Assembly: GCA_021790195.1 (NCBI GenBank)
Contig: JAJYIF010000015.1
Coordinates: 1-64,000, forward strand
Length of the DNA: 64,000 nt
DNA from: Nitrospirota bacterium
GTDB lineage: Bacteria > Nitrospirota > Thermodesulfovibrionia > Thermodesulfovibrionales > UBA9159
Direction of reading: 5' to 3'
In this document: positions 42,744-53,196 of the stretch, piece after piece
How positions within the stretch are numbered: position 1 is the first letter of the stretch
How the letters are laid out: each line of letters begins with the position of its first letter
Program-made: the position numbers and the translations under genes
Notes under the pieces: model-generated
Databases searched by the model: none
What the model saw: only the letters and a program-made list of their open reading frames with translations
What the model was told of the DNA's origin: nothing

Positions 42744-43255
42744 CAAAGCTTGCCCAACGCCCTCTTCAAGGCCTTTTCTTTCCTGGACGGCGTATGAGGA
42801 TTCCCTTTCCTGCATTCGCAACTTGTTCCTTCGTCCTCATTCCCTTCGGAGGACTGGACATCCCCGCCGGAATGAAGACCTCCCGCATCCAAAGCCTCGA
42901 GGAGAGGAAGGAATTCTTCGGACGGCACGGGGACTGAACCGTTTGACCAGGCATGGGAGGCGACTTCCCTGTCGGAACTCACCACGATCCATTGCCGCTT
43001 GTCTGTCGAGACGATCCTCTTGATTACGGAATCCGCCTTTTCCCCGAGCCTTGAATAGATAATCCTGACCCCGCCTCTTGTCGAGACGCTTTCAGAGCCG
43101 GCTCCGCCCTTCCAGCCGTCAAAAACCACCGTGACCGCATGTCCTTTTTCTTTTCCGTATTTTATCAGAAGACCGATGAGTCTTTCCCTCTCAGCGTCGA
43201 GTCTGGAGTGATAGATGCCTATAAGATTGTAGCCGTCTATTATTATGGAAGAAAT
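42743..43255 (-). CDS. YacP/Rae1-like NYN-domain endoribonuclease, probable ATT start
   Basis: 170 residues if read from ATT at 43255-43253. The NYN/PIN-like acidic residues all lie in this frame: Asp7 in IIIDGYNLIG, Asp46 in VVFDGW, and VVSSDREVASHA. In frame between the pyrE stop and the first ATG/GTG/TTG (GTG 43129, residue 43) there is no standard start, and starting there would delete the essential DGYN strand. AAGGAG at 43268-43263 lies exactly 7 nt before the ATT. B. subtilis Rae1 (YacP) cuts mRNA in the ribosomal A site; a similar role is inferred. The C-terminal third is Ser/Gly/Lys-rich. Standard gene callers would truncate it. Confidence 0.8.
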   Translation of the reverse strand: MSSIIIDGYNLIGIYHSRLDAERERLIGLLIKYGKEKGHAVTVVFDGWKGGAGSESVSTRGGVRIIYSRLGEKADSVIKRIVSTDKRQWIVVSSDREVASHAWSNGSVPVPSEEFLPLLEALDAGGLHSGGDVQSSEGNEDEGTSCECRKGNPHTPSRKEKALKRALGKL

Positions 43256-43267
43256 GCGTCTGCTCCT

Positions 43268-43822
43268 TCACTCAAAATCTTTGATGGTGAGGATGGAATG
43301 AACAGGGTAGCCGAGTTTCTCTATATTCTGTCTGCCGTCGAACTCGCATCTGTCAAGCAGTATAATGACCGCTATTATCTTCAAGTGCGCCCTTATCGAT
43401 GCATCTATCGCTTTTATGGTCGATCCGCCTGTAGTGACCACATCGTCGATAACGATGACCTCATCCCCGGCCATGACCTTTCCCTCTATCTGGCCCATGG
43501 TGCCGTGCCCCTTCGGCTCCTTTCTTATGACCATCGCCTCTATCGGCTCGCCCCTTATATATGAAGTATATGCAGCCGCTGTCGCGATCGGATCGGCCCC
43601 CATGGTGAGTCCGCCTATCGCCTTAGGTCTCAGCCCAAGCTCCTTTATCTTATCGAAGACGAGATTGCCGACGAGGTATTGACCTTCCGGAGAATAAGTG
43701 GTCTTTTTCAGGTTGAAGTAGAAACTGCTCAGGTTGCCTGAGGAAAGCTTGAAAACAGGTTTGTCGCTTTTCTGAAAGGAGTGCTTCCTTATATATTCAA
43801 TGAGTCTCCGGCGGTTGTCCAT
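43268..43822 (-). CDS. pyrE: Orotate phosphoribosyltransferase
   Basis: 184 residues from ATG 43822 (frame open to 43861 but no signal there). Type I PRTase with PRPP loop VIVIDDVVTTGGSTI, KEPKGHG mobile loop and FKLSSGNLSSFYFN. Converts orotate and PRPP to OMP in pyrimidine synthesis. The stop TGA is immediately part of the ribosome-binding AAGGAG of the YacP-like gene, so the two are coupled. Confidence 0.95.
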   Translation of the reverse strand: MDNRRRLIEYIRKHSFQKSDKPVFKLSSGNLSSFYFNLKKTTYSPEGQYLVGNLVFDKIKELGLRPKAIGGLTMGADPIATAAAYTSYIRGEPIEAMVIRKEPKGHGTMGQIEGKVMAGDEVIVIDDVVTTGGSTIKAIDASIRAHLKIIAVIILLDRCEFDGRQNIEKLGYPVHSILTIKDFE

Positions 43823-43909
43823 TACTTTTTCAATATAGCAAAAAAACCGGAGGAATGGCAAAGTGCTTATTGAAAATTTACATCAAGGTGCCGAACAAAA
43901 AATTTTTAT

Positions 43910-43932
43910 CCGCACCTGCCCATATATTTATG
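43910..43932 (+). repeat. Dispersed CGCACCTGCCCATAT repeat, copy 2
   Basis: CCGCACCTGCCCATATATTTATGA; same core as the copies at 11483, 48483 and 49469. Confidence 0.7.
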
Positions 43933-44041
43933 ATATGATATGCGCGCCGGGACGAAGCGCGACAGAGATAAATCAGCGCCGGTAACGTCTTACATTTGAA
44001 GGTATTTTCTGTCTTCTCAAAAATTCACATTTTCTTCAAAA

Positions 44042-44065
44042 TTTAGATTTATAATCGAATCTAAA
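44042..44065 (+). promoter_or_regulatory. Palindromic operator around the efflux gene -10
   Basis: TTTAGATT and AATCTAAA are perfect 8-bp arms separated by 8 nt; TATAAT at 44050-44055 sits in the middle. This is the size and symmetry of TetR/MarR-family operators. The regulator is not in the neighbourhood. It would control the first efflux gene and perhaps the second. Confidence 0.65.
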
Positions 44066-44130
44066 GAAGAAACTATAGAAATTATAGCACTTTATGTGGA
44101 CGGCATAATCCGTCCGGGGGTTACAAAGAT

Positions 44131-46053
44131 ATGATAACAGACAAATTGAGGATGTCTCAAGCGGACGTCTCTGTTCGTCCGAGCTCTAAGTGGTTTATTC
44201 TGACGACGGTCCTGTTGGGCGCGACCATGTCGGCATTGGATGTAAGCATAGTGAATGTCGCCATGCCTACGCTTAAGAGCACGTTCAATGTCTCAATGGC
44301 GGTAATCGAATGGATCACCATGGCGTATATGCTCGCGCTTATTATCTTCCTGCCGCTTTTCGGAAGGCTGGCGGATATATACGGCAGGTCGAAACTCTAC
44401 AATATAGGGTTTGTGATCTTTTCGTTCGGCTCATTGCTCTGCGGCATGTCGTCTTCCGCAAGCTTCATGATCGCATCGAGGATAATCCAGGCGGTCGGGG
44501 CCGGGCTTTTACAGGCCAACTCCGTGGCCATAATCACTCACGCCTTCCCTGCGAATGAGCGGGGCAAGGCCATCGGTATACAAGGCGCCGTGCAGGCGGT
44601 GTCGATGGCCGTGGGGCCCTTTGTGGGAGGCGTTCTGATAGCGACCGTCGGATGGAGGGCTATATTCTACATAAATATCCCTATCGGAATATTGGGCACA
44701 ATGGCTGCGCTTTTCATCCTTCCGCCTAACCAGAAGGCGAAAGAGAAACAGAAGGTCGATTATCTGGGAGCGTTCTTCTTTGCGACCGGATTGGCTTTCC
44801 TGGTGCTGGCCCTGAACGAAGGCGTGAAGCTCGGCTGGGAGTCCCGCGCTATAGTGACCTACTTTCTTTCCAGCGTCGCATTTCTCTCGCTCTTTGTCGT
44901 AACGGAAATGAAGGTGAAAGAGCCCCTGATCGATCTCGCTCTCTTCAGGAACTCGAATTTCCTCATAGGGAACGTGACCGGGATGTTGTCCTACTATGTC
45001 CTGTTCGCGGTCATGTTTCTTATGCCGTTCTACCTCGAAAAGGTGCTCGGGTACAGCGTAGCTCTCACGGGCTCGCTGCTGACGCCCCTTCTGCTGGCGA
45101 TGGCTGCCGTCGCTCCTATCTCCGGACATATTTCCGACAGATACGGCTCGAGGATCATGACCACCTCGGGTATGCTCATCTCGGCCCTTGCCTGTTTTTC
45201 CCTGCTTTTCATGGGAGAGTCCGCCCGGCTGCCTATGCTTGTGGTCACGATGATCTTCCTGGGTCTCGGCATGGGTCTGTTTACCCCTTCGAATAACAGC
45301 GCGATAATAGGGGCGGCCTCAGGAGATAAGATCGGAGTGGCCGGAGGCGTCCTCAACATGATGCGGTCTCTCGGCCTCATCTTCGGCGTAGATATATCAG
45401 GCGTCATATTCTCCAGCCTGGAGCACAGGTATCTTGCCGAGAAGGGATATCCCGGTGTCCGGCATGTATTCAGCAACAGCAGCATACCTATGCCTGTCAA
45501 GGCGGACGCCTTTATGCACGGGTTTATGGTGGTGATAATCGTGCTTTTGGCGGTGAACGTGCTTTCCGCGTTTCTTTCGGCGGTCAGGAGAGGCAAGACC
45601 TCGGCGATTATAGACCACGGGGTGGCCGGTACTGCCGTTATCTCTTCCGGCTTCTTTAACGGCTTTAGCCAGGAGGCGGCAGGCATGGCGCTGTTCGTCG
45701 CCCTCCTTCTCTTCACAGGTGTGTTGGGCACTTTTGCAGCTTCGAGATTTATGGGCAGTGGCGCGTCTCAGCCGGGGAGCGTACAGAGCGCATCCATGAC
45801 TTCGGCCGCTTGCGCGTCGGCCCAGGCGCAGGGCCTCCTGTATGCGAGGAGCCTCGCCCTGAACTACTATGAAAAGAAATACAATGACAAGGACGTATCC
45901 GTGTATGTGACGCCCTCCGACGATCATTTCGAGGCCGAGATAAGAAAGAACGGCGCCCTTATGAAGAAGCTCTCCATCAAGGGAAACGTGGTCACCGAAG
46001 AAAAAACCGGCATGCGCGATTGGGTCTTTGATCTTTTGAACCTTGTGAGTTAG
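44131..46053 (+). CDS. DHA2 (EmrB/QacA) family MFS efflux transporter with C-terminal extension
   Basis: 640 residues. Fourteen-helix MFS exporter: motif D1-like ALDVSIVNVAMPTLKSTF, motif A FGRLADIYGRSKL, motif C-like VQAVSMAVGPFVGGVLIA. Uses proton motive force to export drugs or hydrophobic cations. Beyond the fourteenth helix there is an extra part: another hydrophobic stretch (about 516-540) and a 95-residue soluble tail (YEKKYNDKDVSVYVTPSDDHFEAEIRK) which the adjacent paralogue lacks. An outer-membrane channel and a membrane fusion protein are not adjacent. Confidence 0.9.
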   Translation: MITDKLRMSQADVSVRPSSKWFILTTVLLGATMSALDVSIVNVAMPTLKSTFNVSMAVIEWITMAYMLALIIFLPLFGRLADIYGRSKLYNIGFVIFSFGSLLCGMSSSASFMIASRIIQAVGAGLLQANSVAIITHAFPANERGKAIGIQGAVQAVSMAVGPFVGGVLIATVGWRAIFYINIPIGILGTMAALFILPPNQKAKEKQKVDYLGAFFFATGLAFLVLALNEGVKLGWESRAIVTYFLSSVAFLSLFVVTEMKVKEPLIDLALFRNSNFLIGNVTGMLSYYVLFAVMFLMPFYLEKVLGYSVALTGSLLTPLLLAMAAVAPISGHISDRYGSRIMTTSGMLISALACFSLLFMGESARLPMLVVTMIFLGLGMGLFTPSNNSAIIGAASGDKIGVAGGVLNMMRSLGLIFGVDISGVIFSSLEHRYLAEKGYPGVRHVFSNSSIPMPVKADAFMHGFMVVIIVLLAVNVLSAFLSAVRRGKTSAIIDHGVAGTAVISSGFFNGFSQEAAGMALFVALLLFTGVLGTFAASRFMGSGASQPGSVQSASMTSAACASAQAQGLLYARSLALNYYEKKYNDKDVSVYVTPSDDHFEAEIRKNGALMKKLSIKGNVVTEEKTGMRDWVFDLLNLVS

Positions 46054-46112
46054 AAACGGGATTCTTTAGGACCCCGGGGTGTAAAATTTTTGCGAAAGGA
46101 AGTTATTTTGAA

Positions 46113-47630
46113 ATGAGCAGAGCAAAGCAGTTTCCCCATCCTTACTTTTCCTCGCGACCGAGCTGGAAGTGGTTCATTCTGACCACGGTCCTGCTGGGCG
46201 CAACCATGTCGGCGTTGGACGTAAGCATAGTAAACGTCGCCATGCCTACGCTGAAGGGCACTTTCGGTGTCTCTATGGCGGTGATCGAATGGGTGGCTAT
46301 GGCGTATATGCTTACGCTTACGATCTTCCTGCCCTTTTTCGGAAGGGTGGCGGACATATACGGCAGGTCTAAACTTTATAATATAGGGTTTGTGATTTTT
46401 TCCGTGGGCTCTTTGCTTTGCGGCATGGCCTCCTCGGCCGTCTTTATGATCACAGCGAGGGTCATCCAGGCGGTGGGTGCAGGGCTTTTGCAGGCCAACT
46501 CCGTGGCCATAATCACGCATGCCTTCCCCGGGAGTGAGCGTGGCAAGGCCATCGGCATACAGGGCGCCGTGCAGGCGGTATCGATGGCGATAGGGCCTTT
46601 TGTCGGGGGCGTTCTGATAGCCACCGTGGGCTGGAGGGCCATCTTCTATATAAATATCCCGATCGGCATACTCGGTACAGCGGCTGCGCTTTTCATCCTC
46701 CCGCCGAACGAGAAGTCGAACGTGAAGCAGAAAGTGGATTTTGTCGGCACGGTCCTCTTTGCCTCCGGGCTTGCCTTCCTGGTATTGGCCTTCAACGAGG
46801 GCGTAAAACTGGGCTGGGAATCGCCGACCATAATGTTATATTTCGGCCTTGCGGTTGTGTTGCTGCCCCTCTTCGTCCTGACGGAGACGAAGGTAGAGCA
46901 TCCGCTCATAGACCTCAAGCTCTTCAAGAACCCCACATTCCTGCTGGGGAACGTCACCGGCATGTTTTCGTATTATGTCCTTTTCGCTATCATGTTCCTC
47001 ATGCCCTTCTATTTCGAAAATGTGCTAGGTTACAGCAGCGCCGTTACAGGCTCCCTGCTGACCCCCATACCTCTTGCCATGGCGCTTGTAGCCCCACTGT
47101 CGGGCCATATTTCAGATAAACACGGACCGAGGATCATGACCACCACGGGCATGCTGCTCTCTGCCCTTGCCTGCTTTTCCCTTCTCTTCATCGGGGAGTC
47201 CGCCCGGATCCCCGTGCTTGTGTCGGTCCTTGTCCTTCTCGGCATCGGGATGGGATTGTTTACTCCTCCCAACAACAGCGCAATAATGGGTGCGGCCCCG
47301 AGAGACAAACTGGGTGTGGCGGGAGGCGTCCTGAACATGATGCGTTCCCTCGGGCTTATCTTCGGGGTGGACATATCGGGAGTTATATTCACTACCCTCG
47401 AGCATAAATACCTTGCTCAAAGGGGATATCCGGGTGTCGAGCATGTGTTCAAAAACAGCAACATTCCGGTTAGTATCAAAGACAGCGCATTTATGCGGGG
47501 CTTCTTTGTTGTGATGGGAGTTCTGATCCTCCTCAACCTTCTCGCGGCCCTCTTCTCAGTGGCCAGGAAAGACGAGGTCGTGGACCGGGAGGCAGCCGAG
47601 GCTGCAAAAGAGTTTGTGGACGGCGCTTAG
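46113..47630 (+). CDS. DHA2 family MFS efflux transporter, tandem paralogue
   Basis: 505 residues, the usual DHA2 length. Very similar to the upstream protein through most of its helices (same ALDVSIVNVAMPTLKGTF, FGRVADIYGRSKLYNIGFVIFS and NNSAIMGAAPRDKLGVAGGVLNMMRSLGLIFGVDISGVIF segments), also at DNA level, so a tandem duplication. GGAAG precedes the ATG. Ends with a charged tail (VVDREAAEAAKEFVDGA). Likely follows the first gene in one transcript, ended by terminators at 47.7 kb. Confidence 0.92.
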   Translation: MSRAKQFPHPYFSSRPSWKWFILTTVLLGATMSALDVSIVNVAMPTLKGTFGVSMAVIEWVAMAYMLTLTIFLPFFGRVADIYGRSKLYNIGFVIFSVGSLLCGMASSAVFMITARVIQAVGAGLLQANSVAIITHAFPGSERGKAIGIQGAVQAVSMAIGPFVGGVLIATVGWRAIFYINIPIGILGTAAALFILPPNEKSNVKQKVDFVGTVLFASGLAFLVLAFNEGVKLGWESPTIMLYFGLAVVLLPLFVLTETKVEHPLIDLKLFKNPTFLLGNVTGMFSYYVLFAIMFLMPFYFENVLGYSSAVTGSLLTPIPLAMALVAPLSGHISDKHGPRIMTTTGMLLSALACFSLLFIGESARIPVLVSVLVLLGIGMGLFTPPNNSAIMGAAPRDKLGVAGGVLNMMRSLGLIFGVDISGVIFTTLEHKYLAQRGYPGVEHVFKNSNIPVSIKDSAFMRGFFVVMGVLILLNLLAALFSVARKDEVVDREAAEAAKEFVDGA

Positions 47631-47665
47631 GGGAGCAAGCCTCGGGGACCTGTTACGGTCTTGTG

Positions 47666-47696
47666 TGTCACCCTGAATTTCTTTCAGGGTGACACA
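47666..47696. terminator. Strong hairpin after the efflux pair
   Basis: GTGTCACCCTGAA and TTCAGGGTGACAC are perfect 13-bp arms around ATTTC-like loop. The same CAGGGTGACA half occurs at 35850. No long T-run; a second terminator follows. Confidence 0.6.
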
Positions 47697-47727
47697 ATGC
47701 CCGCTCCCGGATCTTAGTATAAATAAG

Positions 47728-47752
47728 AACCCTGCCGAAAGCAGGGTTCTTT
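47728..47752 (+). terminator. Rho-independent terminator
   Basis: AACCCTGC CGAAA GCAGGGTT followed by CTTTAT. It could act in either direction between the convergent efflux and membrane-protein genes. Confidence 0.7.
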
Positions 47753-47803
47753 ATCGTAAGGAAGCTGTTCTTACCATATTCGCCCGCTGACCGGTTCAGG
47801 AGC

Positions 47804-48382
47804 TCACGAAAGTGCCTGCATCTTTTCGAGTATAGAGCATTCTATCTCATATCCAAAAGAGAGTCTTGCCCTTCGTACTAGCTGCTGGATCTCCCGGACA
47901 TCCGCAGCTTTTTCAAAAAAGATCTTCCGTTCCCCTTCTTCCGTATCGACCACAAAATGGTATCGCGCGCGAAAGACCCTCATCAACAGCCAGAAACCGA
48001 GGCCTATCATCACCCACAGCACCATCGGGACCAATGGCAGGACCAGACGCCCTGATTCCCGCTGAAGGAACCTTCCCTCTCCTGCCGCGGCGATAATAAA
48101 AGTGGTCAGGCCGATTATCCCTAGCGTCGTCAGGGTGAAGCCCATAAAGAAATGAAGAAAGGGGGTCTTTACGTTTGTATCGTAAGAGAGTTTGATATGC
48201 CGGATATGTTTTCTCTGGACTCTTGAGACGGCCCGTTTGCCGTTGAACTCGGTAATTTCATCAGCCGAAATCTCCACGTTCGAGCACCTGAGCGACTTGC
48301 AATCAGTTTCAACGTCCAATGCTCTCTCTTCCTCCGCACGGTCTCCGGAAGTGCCGGGGCCGGGCCTCAGTTCCCCTCGCAT
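47804..48382 (-). CDS. Membrane protein with two helices, unknown family
   Basis: 192 residues. N-terminal PH-like strand region (CSNVEISADEITEFNGKRAVSRVQRKHIRHIKLSYD), then two membrane helices (about 78-102 and 111-136) and a cytosolic beta segment with YHFVVDTEEGERKIFFEKAADVREIQQLVRRAR. It looks like a membrane PH-domain-type protein but the family is not recognised. The first 30 residues may be upstream of the true start. Confidence 0.6.
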   Translation of the reverse strand: MRGELRPGPGTSGDRAEEERALDVETDCKSLRCSNVEISADEITEFNGKRAVSRVQRKHIRHIKLSYDTNVKTPFLHFFMGFTLTTLGIIGLTTFIIAAAGEGRFLQRESGRLVLPLVPMVLWVMIGLGFWLLMRVFRARYHFVVDTEEGERKIFFEKAADVREIQQLVRRARLSFGYEIECSILEKMQALS

Positions 48383-48482
48383 GGATTTCGTCGCTAACTA
48401 TGGGCCTCAGAAAAAAAGCCCTACTATATCTATAGTACAACATCGGTCAATCAAAAAGACATGGCGAACCTCAAGTTCTGAG

Positions 48483-48505
48483 CCGCACCTGCCCACATTT
48501 CATGG
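48483..48505 (+). repeat. Dispersed CGCACCTGCCCATAT repeat, copy 3
   Basis: CCGCACCTGCCCACATTTCATGG, followed by a stretch like that after copy 1 (ATGATAGT / ATGCTGTT) and GGTTGG / GGTTAG. Confidence 0.65.
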
Positions 48506-48655
48506 ATGATAGTATGGGTTGGGCCCTGAACCTTAAAACGGCGGCCGCAAAGCCGCGGCGGAGAGCGAAAGGGCAGATTTTTGAGTTCCGAGACGATTAA
48601 CTGGTAAGATATTAACAGTCTCAAAATAATATTTACAGACTTTTGGCTTTCGACC

Positions 48656-48730
48656 GTCATGCCCGAGGTCCTTAGTCGAGCATCCATGCTTCTCAACCTG
48701 GATTCCCGCCTTCGCGGGAATGACGACTAT
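48656..48730. repeat. REP-like palindrome (ATTCCCGCnTTCGCGGGAAT)
   Basis: GGATTCCCGCCTTCGCGGGAATGACG forms a near-perfect stem; with the preceding CCGTCATGCCCGAGG stretch it matches the widespread genomic repeat read as GTCATTCCCGCGAAGGCGGGAATCC on the other strand (known from many genomes, recalled). It lies just upstream of the HAD gene and is included in the ORF but not in my chosen CDS. Confidence 0.75.
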
Positions 48731-48772
48731 GAAGTACAGACTATTATGAGACAGTTAATAATTGAGAAAGAA

Positions 48773-49441
48773 ATGAAGCTTATTCTTTTTGACATAGACG
48801 GCACGCTGATGGATTCAGGCGGCGCGGGGACAAGGTCGATGGACCTTGCCTTCGCAGAGGTCTTTTCTGTCCCGCGGGCATTTCAGGGGATCAGTATGGC
48901 GGGAAAGACGGACATCCAGATCATGAAGGAGGGCCTGATCAGGCACGGGATTGATTCGGAGAACGGGAATGTCGGTCTTCTCCGCGACGCCTATATCCGG
49001 AGTCTCAGGACAGAGATAGAAAACCCGTTAAAGCGCTTGAAGCCCGGCATAAGGGAATCGCTCGATATCCTGAAGGAAAAGGACGAGGTCTTCCTCGGTC
49101 TTCTCACTGGCAATATAGAGCAGGGCGCAAGGATAAAGCTCGGCTCTTTCGGCCTTAACCCCTATTTCCCTCTGGGCGCTTTCGGCAATGACAATGAGGA
49201 CAGGAACAAGCTCCTTCCTGTTGCCGCCGAAAGGTTCAGCCGCCTTTACAATAATGAAATCGAATACAGGGACTGTATCGTCATCGGAGACACTCCCCGC
49301 GATGTCGAGTGCGCGAAGATCCACGGCGCATACGCAGTCGCAATAGCCACGGGACCGTATCCGTACGAAGCACTTCTTAAGTGCGGGGCGGACATGGTTT
49401 TAAGAAACATCGGCGAAATGGATTATTCTCTTCTTTCGTAA
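48773..49441 (+). CDS. HAD-superfamily phosphatase
   Basis: 222 residues from ATG 48773 (AGAAAG upstream). HAD motif I FDIDGTLMDSGG, helical cap, motif II LLTGN, motif III Lys region (RNKLLPVAAERF), motif IV VIGDTPRDVECAK. Resembles phosphoglycolate/pyrophosphate-type phosphatases; substrate undetermined. The upstream part of the open frame is the REP-like palindrome and was excluded. Confidence 0.88.
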   Translation: MKLILFDIDGTLMDSGGAGTRSMDLAFAEVFSVPRAFQGISMAGKTDIQIMKEGLIRHGIDSENGNVGLLRDAYIRSLRTEIENPLKRLKPGIRESLDILKEKDEVFLGLLTGNIEQGARIKLGSFGLNPYFPLGAFGNDNEDRNKLLPVAAERFSRLYNNEIEYRDCIVIGDTPRDVECAKIHGAYAVAIATGPYPYEALLKCGADMVLRNIGEMDYSLLS

Positions 49442-49468
49442 TCCAAAACACGTTCAAGAAAGTCTGTC

Positions 49469-49485
49469 CCGCGCCTGCCCATATC
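49469..49485 (+). repeat. Dispersed CGCACCTGCCCATAT repeat, copy 4 (partial)
   Basis: CCGCGCCTGCCCATAT, one mismatch to the core, between the HAD gene and tgt, 28 nt past the HAD stop. Confidence 0.55.
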
Positions 49486-49505
49486 GTTAGCGGTCCTCCG
49501 GTTAT

Positions 49506-50705
<1,200 letters not shown>

Positions 50706-50882
50706 TCATGATAGCATAGAGGGGAAGAAGCTTGTGCGGCAGCTCATAAAGCCTGTCAGCCCGATTGAAATTAGGCGGATAAGCGTGCTAATATATTTCG
50801 TTTTTTTCTCGTTAACTCAGTTCTCGCGCAGATTTCTTTAGGCAATCCGCAAGGGTTGCACCTTTTTGCGAAAAGGAGCAAA

Positions 50883-52124
50883 ATGGCCGGGGTCATCCCC
50901 TTCAGGGGAATCTTATACAATACCGCGAAGGTGTCGGGAGACGACGTTGCCGCCCCTCCGTACGACATCATCACGCCCGAGATGAGGGAGGCGCTTTATG
51001 CAAAGAGCCCCTACAATATCGTCCGGATAGATTCCGGGAAGGAGCTTGCGGGCGATAACGAGAAGGAGAACAAATATCTCAGGGCGGCCGCTTATCTCAG
51101 GACCTGGCTTTCCGAAAGTATATTGACGAAATCCTCAAAGCCCTGCTTCTACGCCTATGAAGTCGCTTATAAGATCGGCGGAGAACCCAGAAGGCTCAGG
51201 GGGTTCTTCGGCCTCGTGAGACTCGTGGAGCTCGGCGAGGGTGTATATCCCCATGAAGAAACCCACTCGAAGCCCAAGGCGGACAGGCTTAGGCTGATGA
51301 CCTCCTGCGAGGCGAATACAAGCCCGATTTTTTCGCTTTATAACAGCCACGAGAGGACCGCCTCAAAGGTGGTTGAAAGGGCCGCGGGCTCCGGCCCTTC
51401 CATGGAGGCGGAGGACCCCGACGGTTCAATCCACAGACTCTGGCAGATCGACAACGACAGCGACATAGCCGCGATCGCGGCTGACCTCTCGGACAAGGCG
51501 ATCTACATCGCCGACGGCCACCACAGATACGAGACCGCGCTTGAATACCAGAGGACGCTGAAGGCGAAGGCCGGCTCTTCCACCGGTCAGGAGCCTTTCA
51601 ACTATGTACTGATGTTCCTGGCCAATATTTCCGACGGCGGCCTGACAATACTCCCCGCGCACAGAGCGATAAGGCACACGCAGGAAGACATACTCGACCT
51701 TCTTTCGGAACACTTCGACATGAAGACAATGCCGGACGATGGTGATATAATTGAGGCTATAAAAGGCAGGCCGCAAACCTTCGGTCTTTATCTCGGCAGG
51801 GGAGGAAGGCAGTTCCTCCTGGCATATAGGGGCGTCGGCCTGAAAGATATACATCCGGTGATGAAGAACCTGGATGTGACCATACTGCACGAACTGATAC
51901 TAAAGAATATCCTGAAGGTCTCCGACATCTGTTATGAGATGGACCCGGTCAGGGCAAAGGGGCTGGTCAGCGGCGGCGGGTTCGACGCCGCCTTCTTCCT
52001 GAACCCCACGAAGGTCGAGGACGTCGAGAAGGTGGCCCTCTCCTCTCTGAGGATGCCGCCGAAGTCGACCTATTTTTATCCCAAGATCATGACCGGGTTC
52101 GTAATAAACAGTTTCAGGGGCTGA
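50883..52124 (+). CDS. DUF1015 family protein
   Basis: 413 residues from ATG 50883 (AAAAGGAGC upstream; frame open to 50856). Opens with IPFRGILYNTAKVSGDDVAAPPYDIITPEMREAL, the DUF1015 N-terminus, and carries YIADGHHRYETALEY and the family ending. Conserved cytosolic protein of unknown function; in the literature it is seen near serine/SAM-linked genes. Followed 62 nt later by gap; a shared promoter is possible. Confidence 0.9.
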   Translation: MAGVIPFRGILYNTAKVSGDDVAAPPYDIITPEMREALYAKSPYNIVRIDSGKELAGDNEKENKYLRAAAYLRTWLSESILTKSSKPCFYAYEVAYKIGGEPRRLRGFFGLVRLVELGEGVYPHEETHSKPKADRLRLMTSCEANTSPIFSLYNSHERTASKVVERAAGSGPSMEAEDPDGSIHRLWQIDNDSDIAAIAADLSDKAIYIADGHHRYETALEYQRTLKAKAGSSTGQEPFNYVLMFLANISDGGLTILPAHRAIRHTQEDILDLLSEHFDMKTMPDDGDIIEAIKGRPQTFGLYLGRGGRQFLLAYRGVGLKDIHPVMKNLDVTILHELILKNILKVSDICYEMDPVRAKGLVSGGGFDAAFFLNPTKVEDVEKVALSSLRMPPKSTYFYPKIMTGFVINSFRG

Positions 52125-52149
52125 AAGGGCGAAGCAATACGCGGCTTGA

Positions 52150-53184
<1,035 letters not shown>

Positions 53185-53196
53185 GGTGACCAGGCC

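Larger units (their letters stand above)
43823..44130. other. Divergent intergenic region between pyrE and the efflux genes
   Basis: 308 nt between divergent genes. It contains one copy of the CCGCACCTGCCC repeat and a palindrome centred on a -10 hexamer. Nothing coding seen. Confidence 0.6.

Noticed and set aside
43139-43564. Plus-strand open frame over pyrE and the YacP-like gene
   Set aside because: Shadow frame; the minus-strand frames carry the PRPP loop and NYN residues.
47666-47696. CAGGGTGACA hairpin as a mobile repeat (half-copy at 35850)
   Set aside because: Only one full and one half copy; a terminator-type role explains it.
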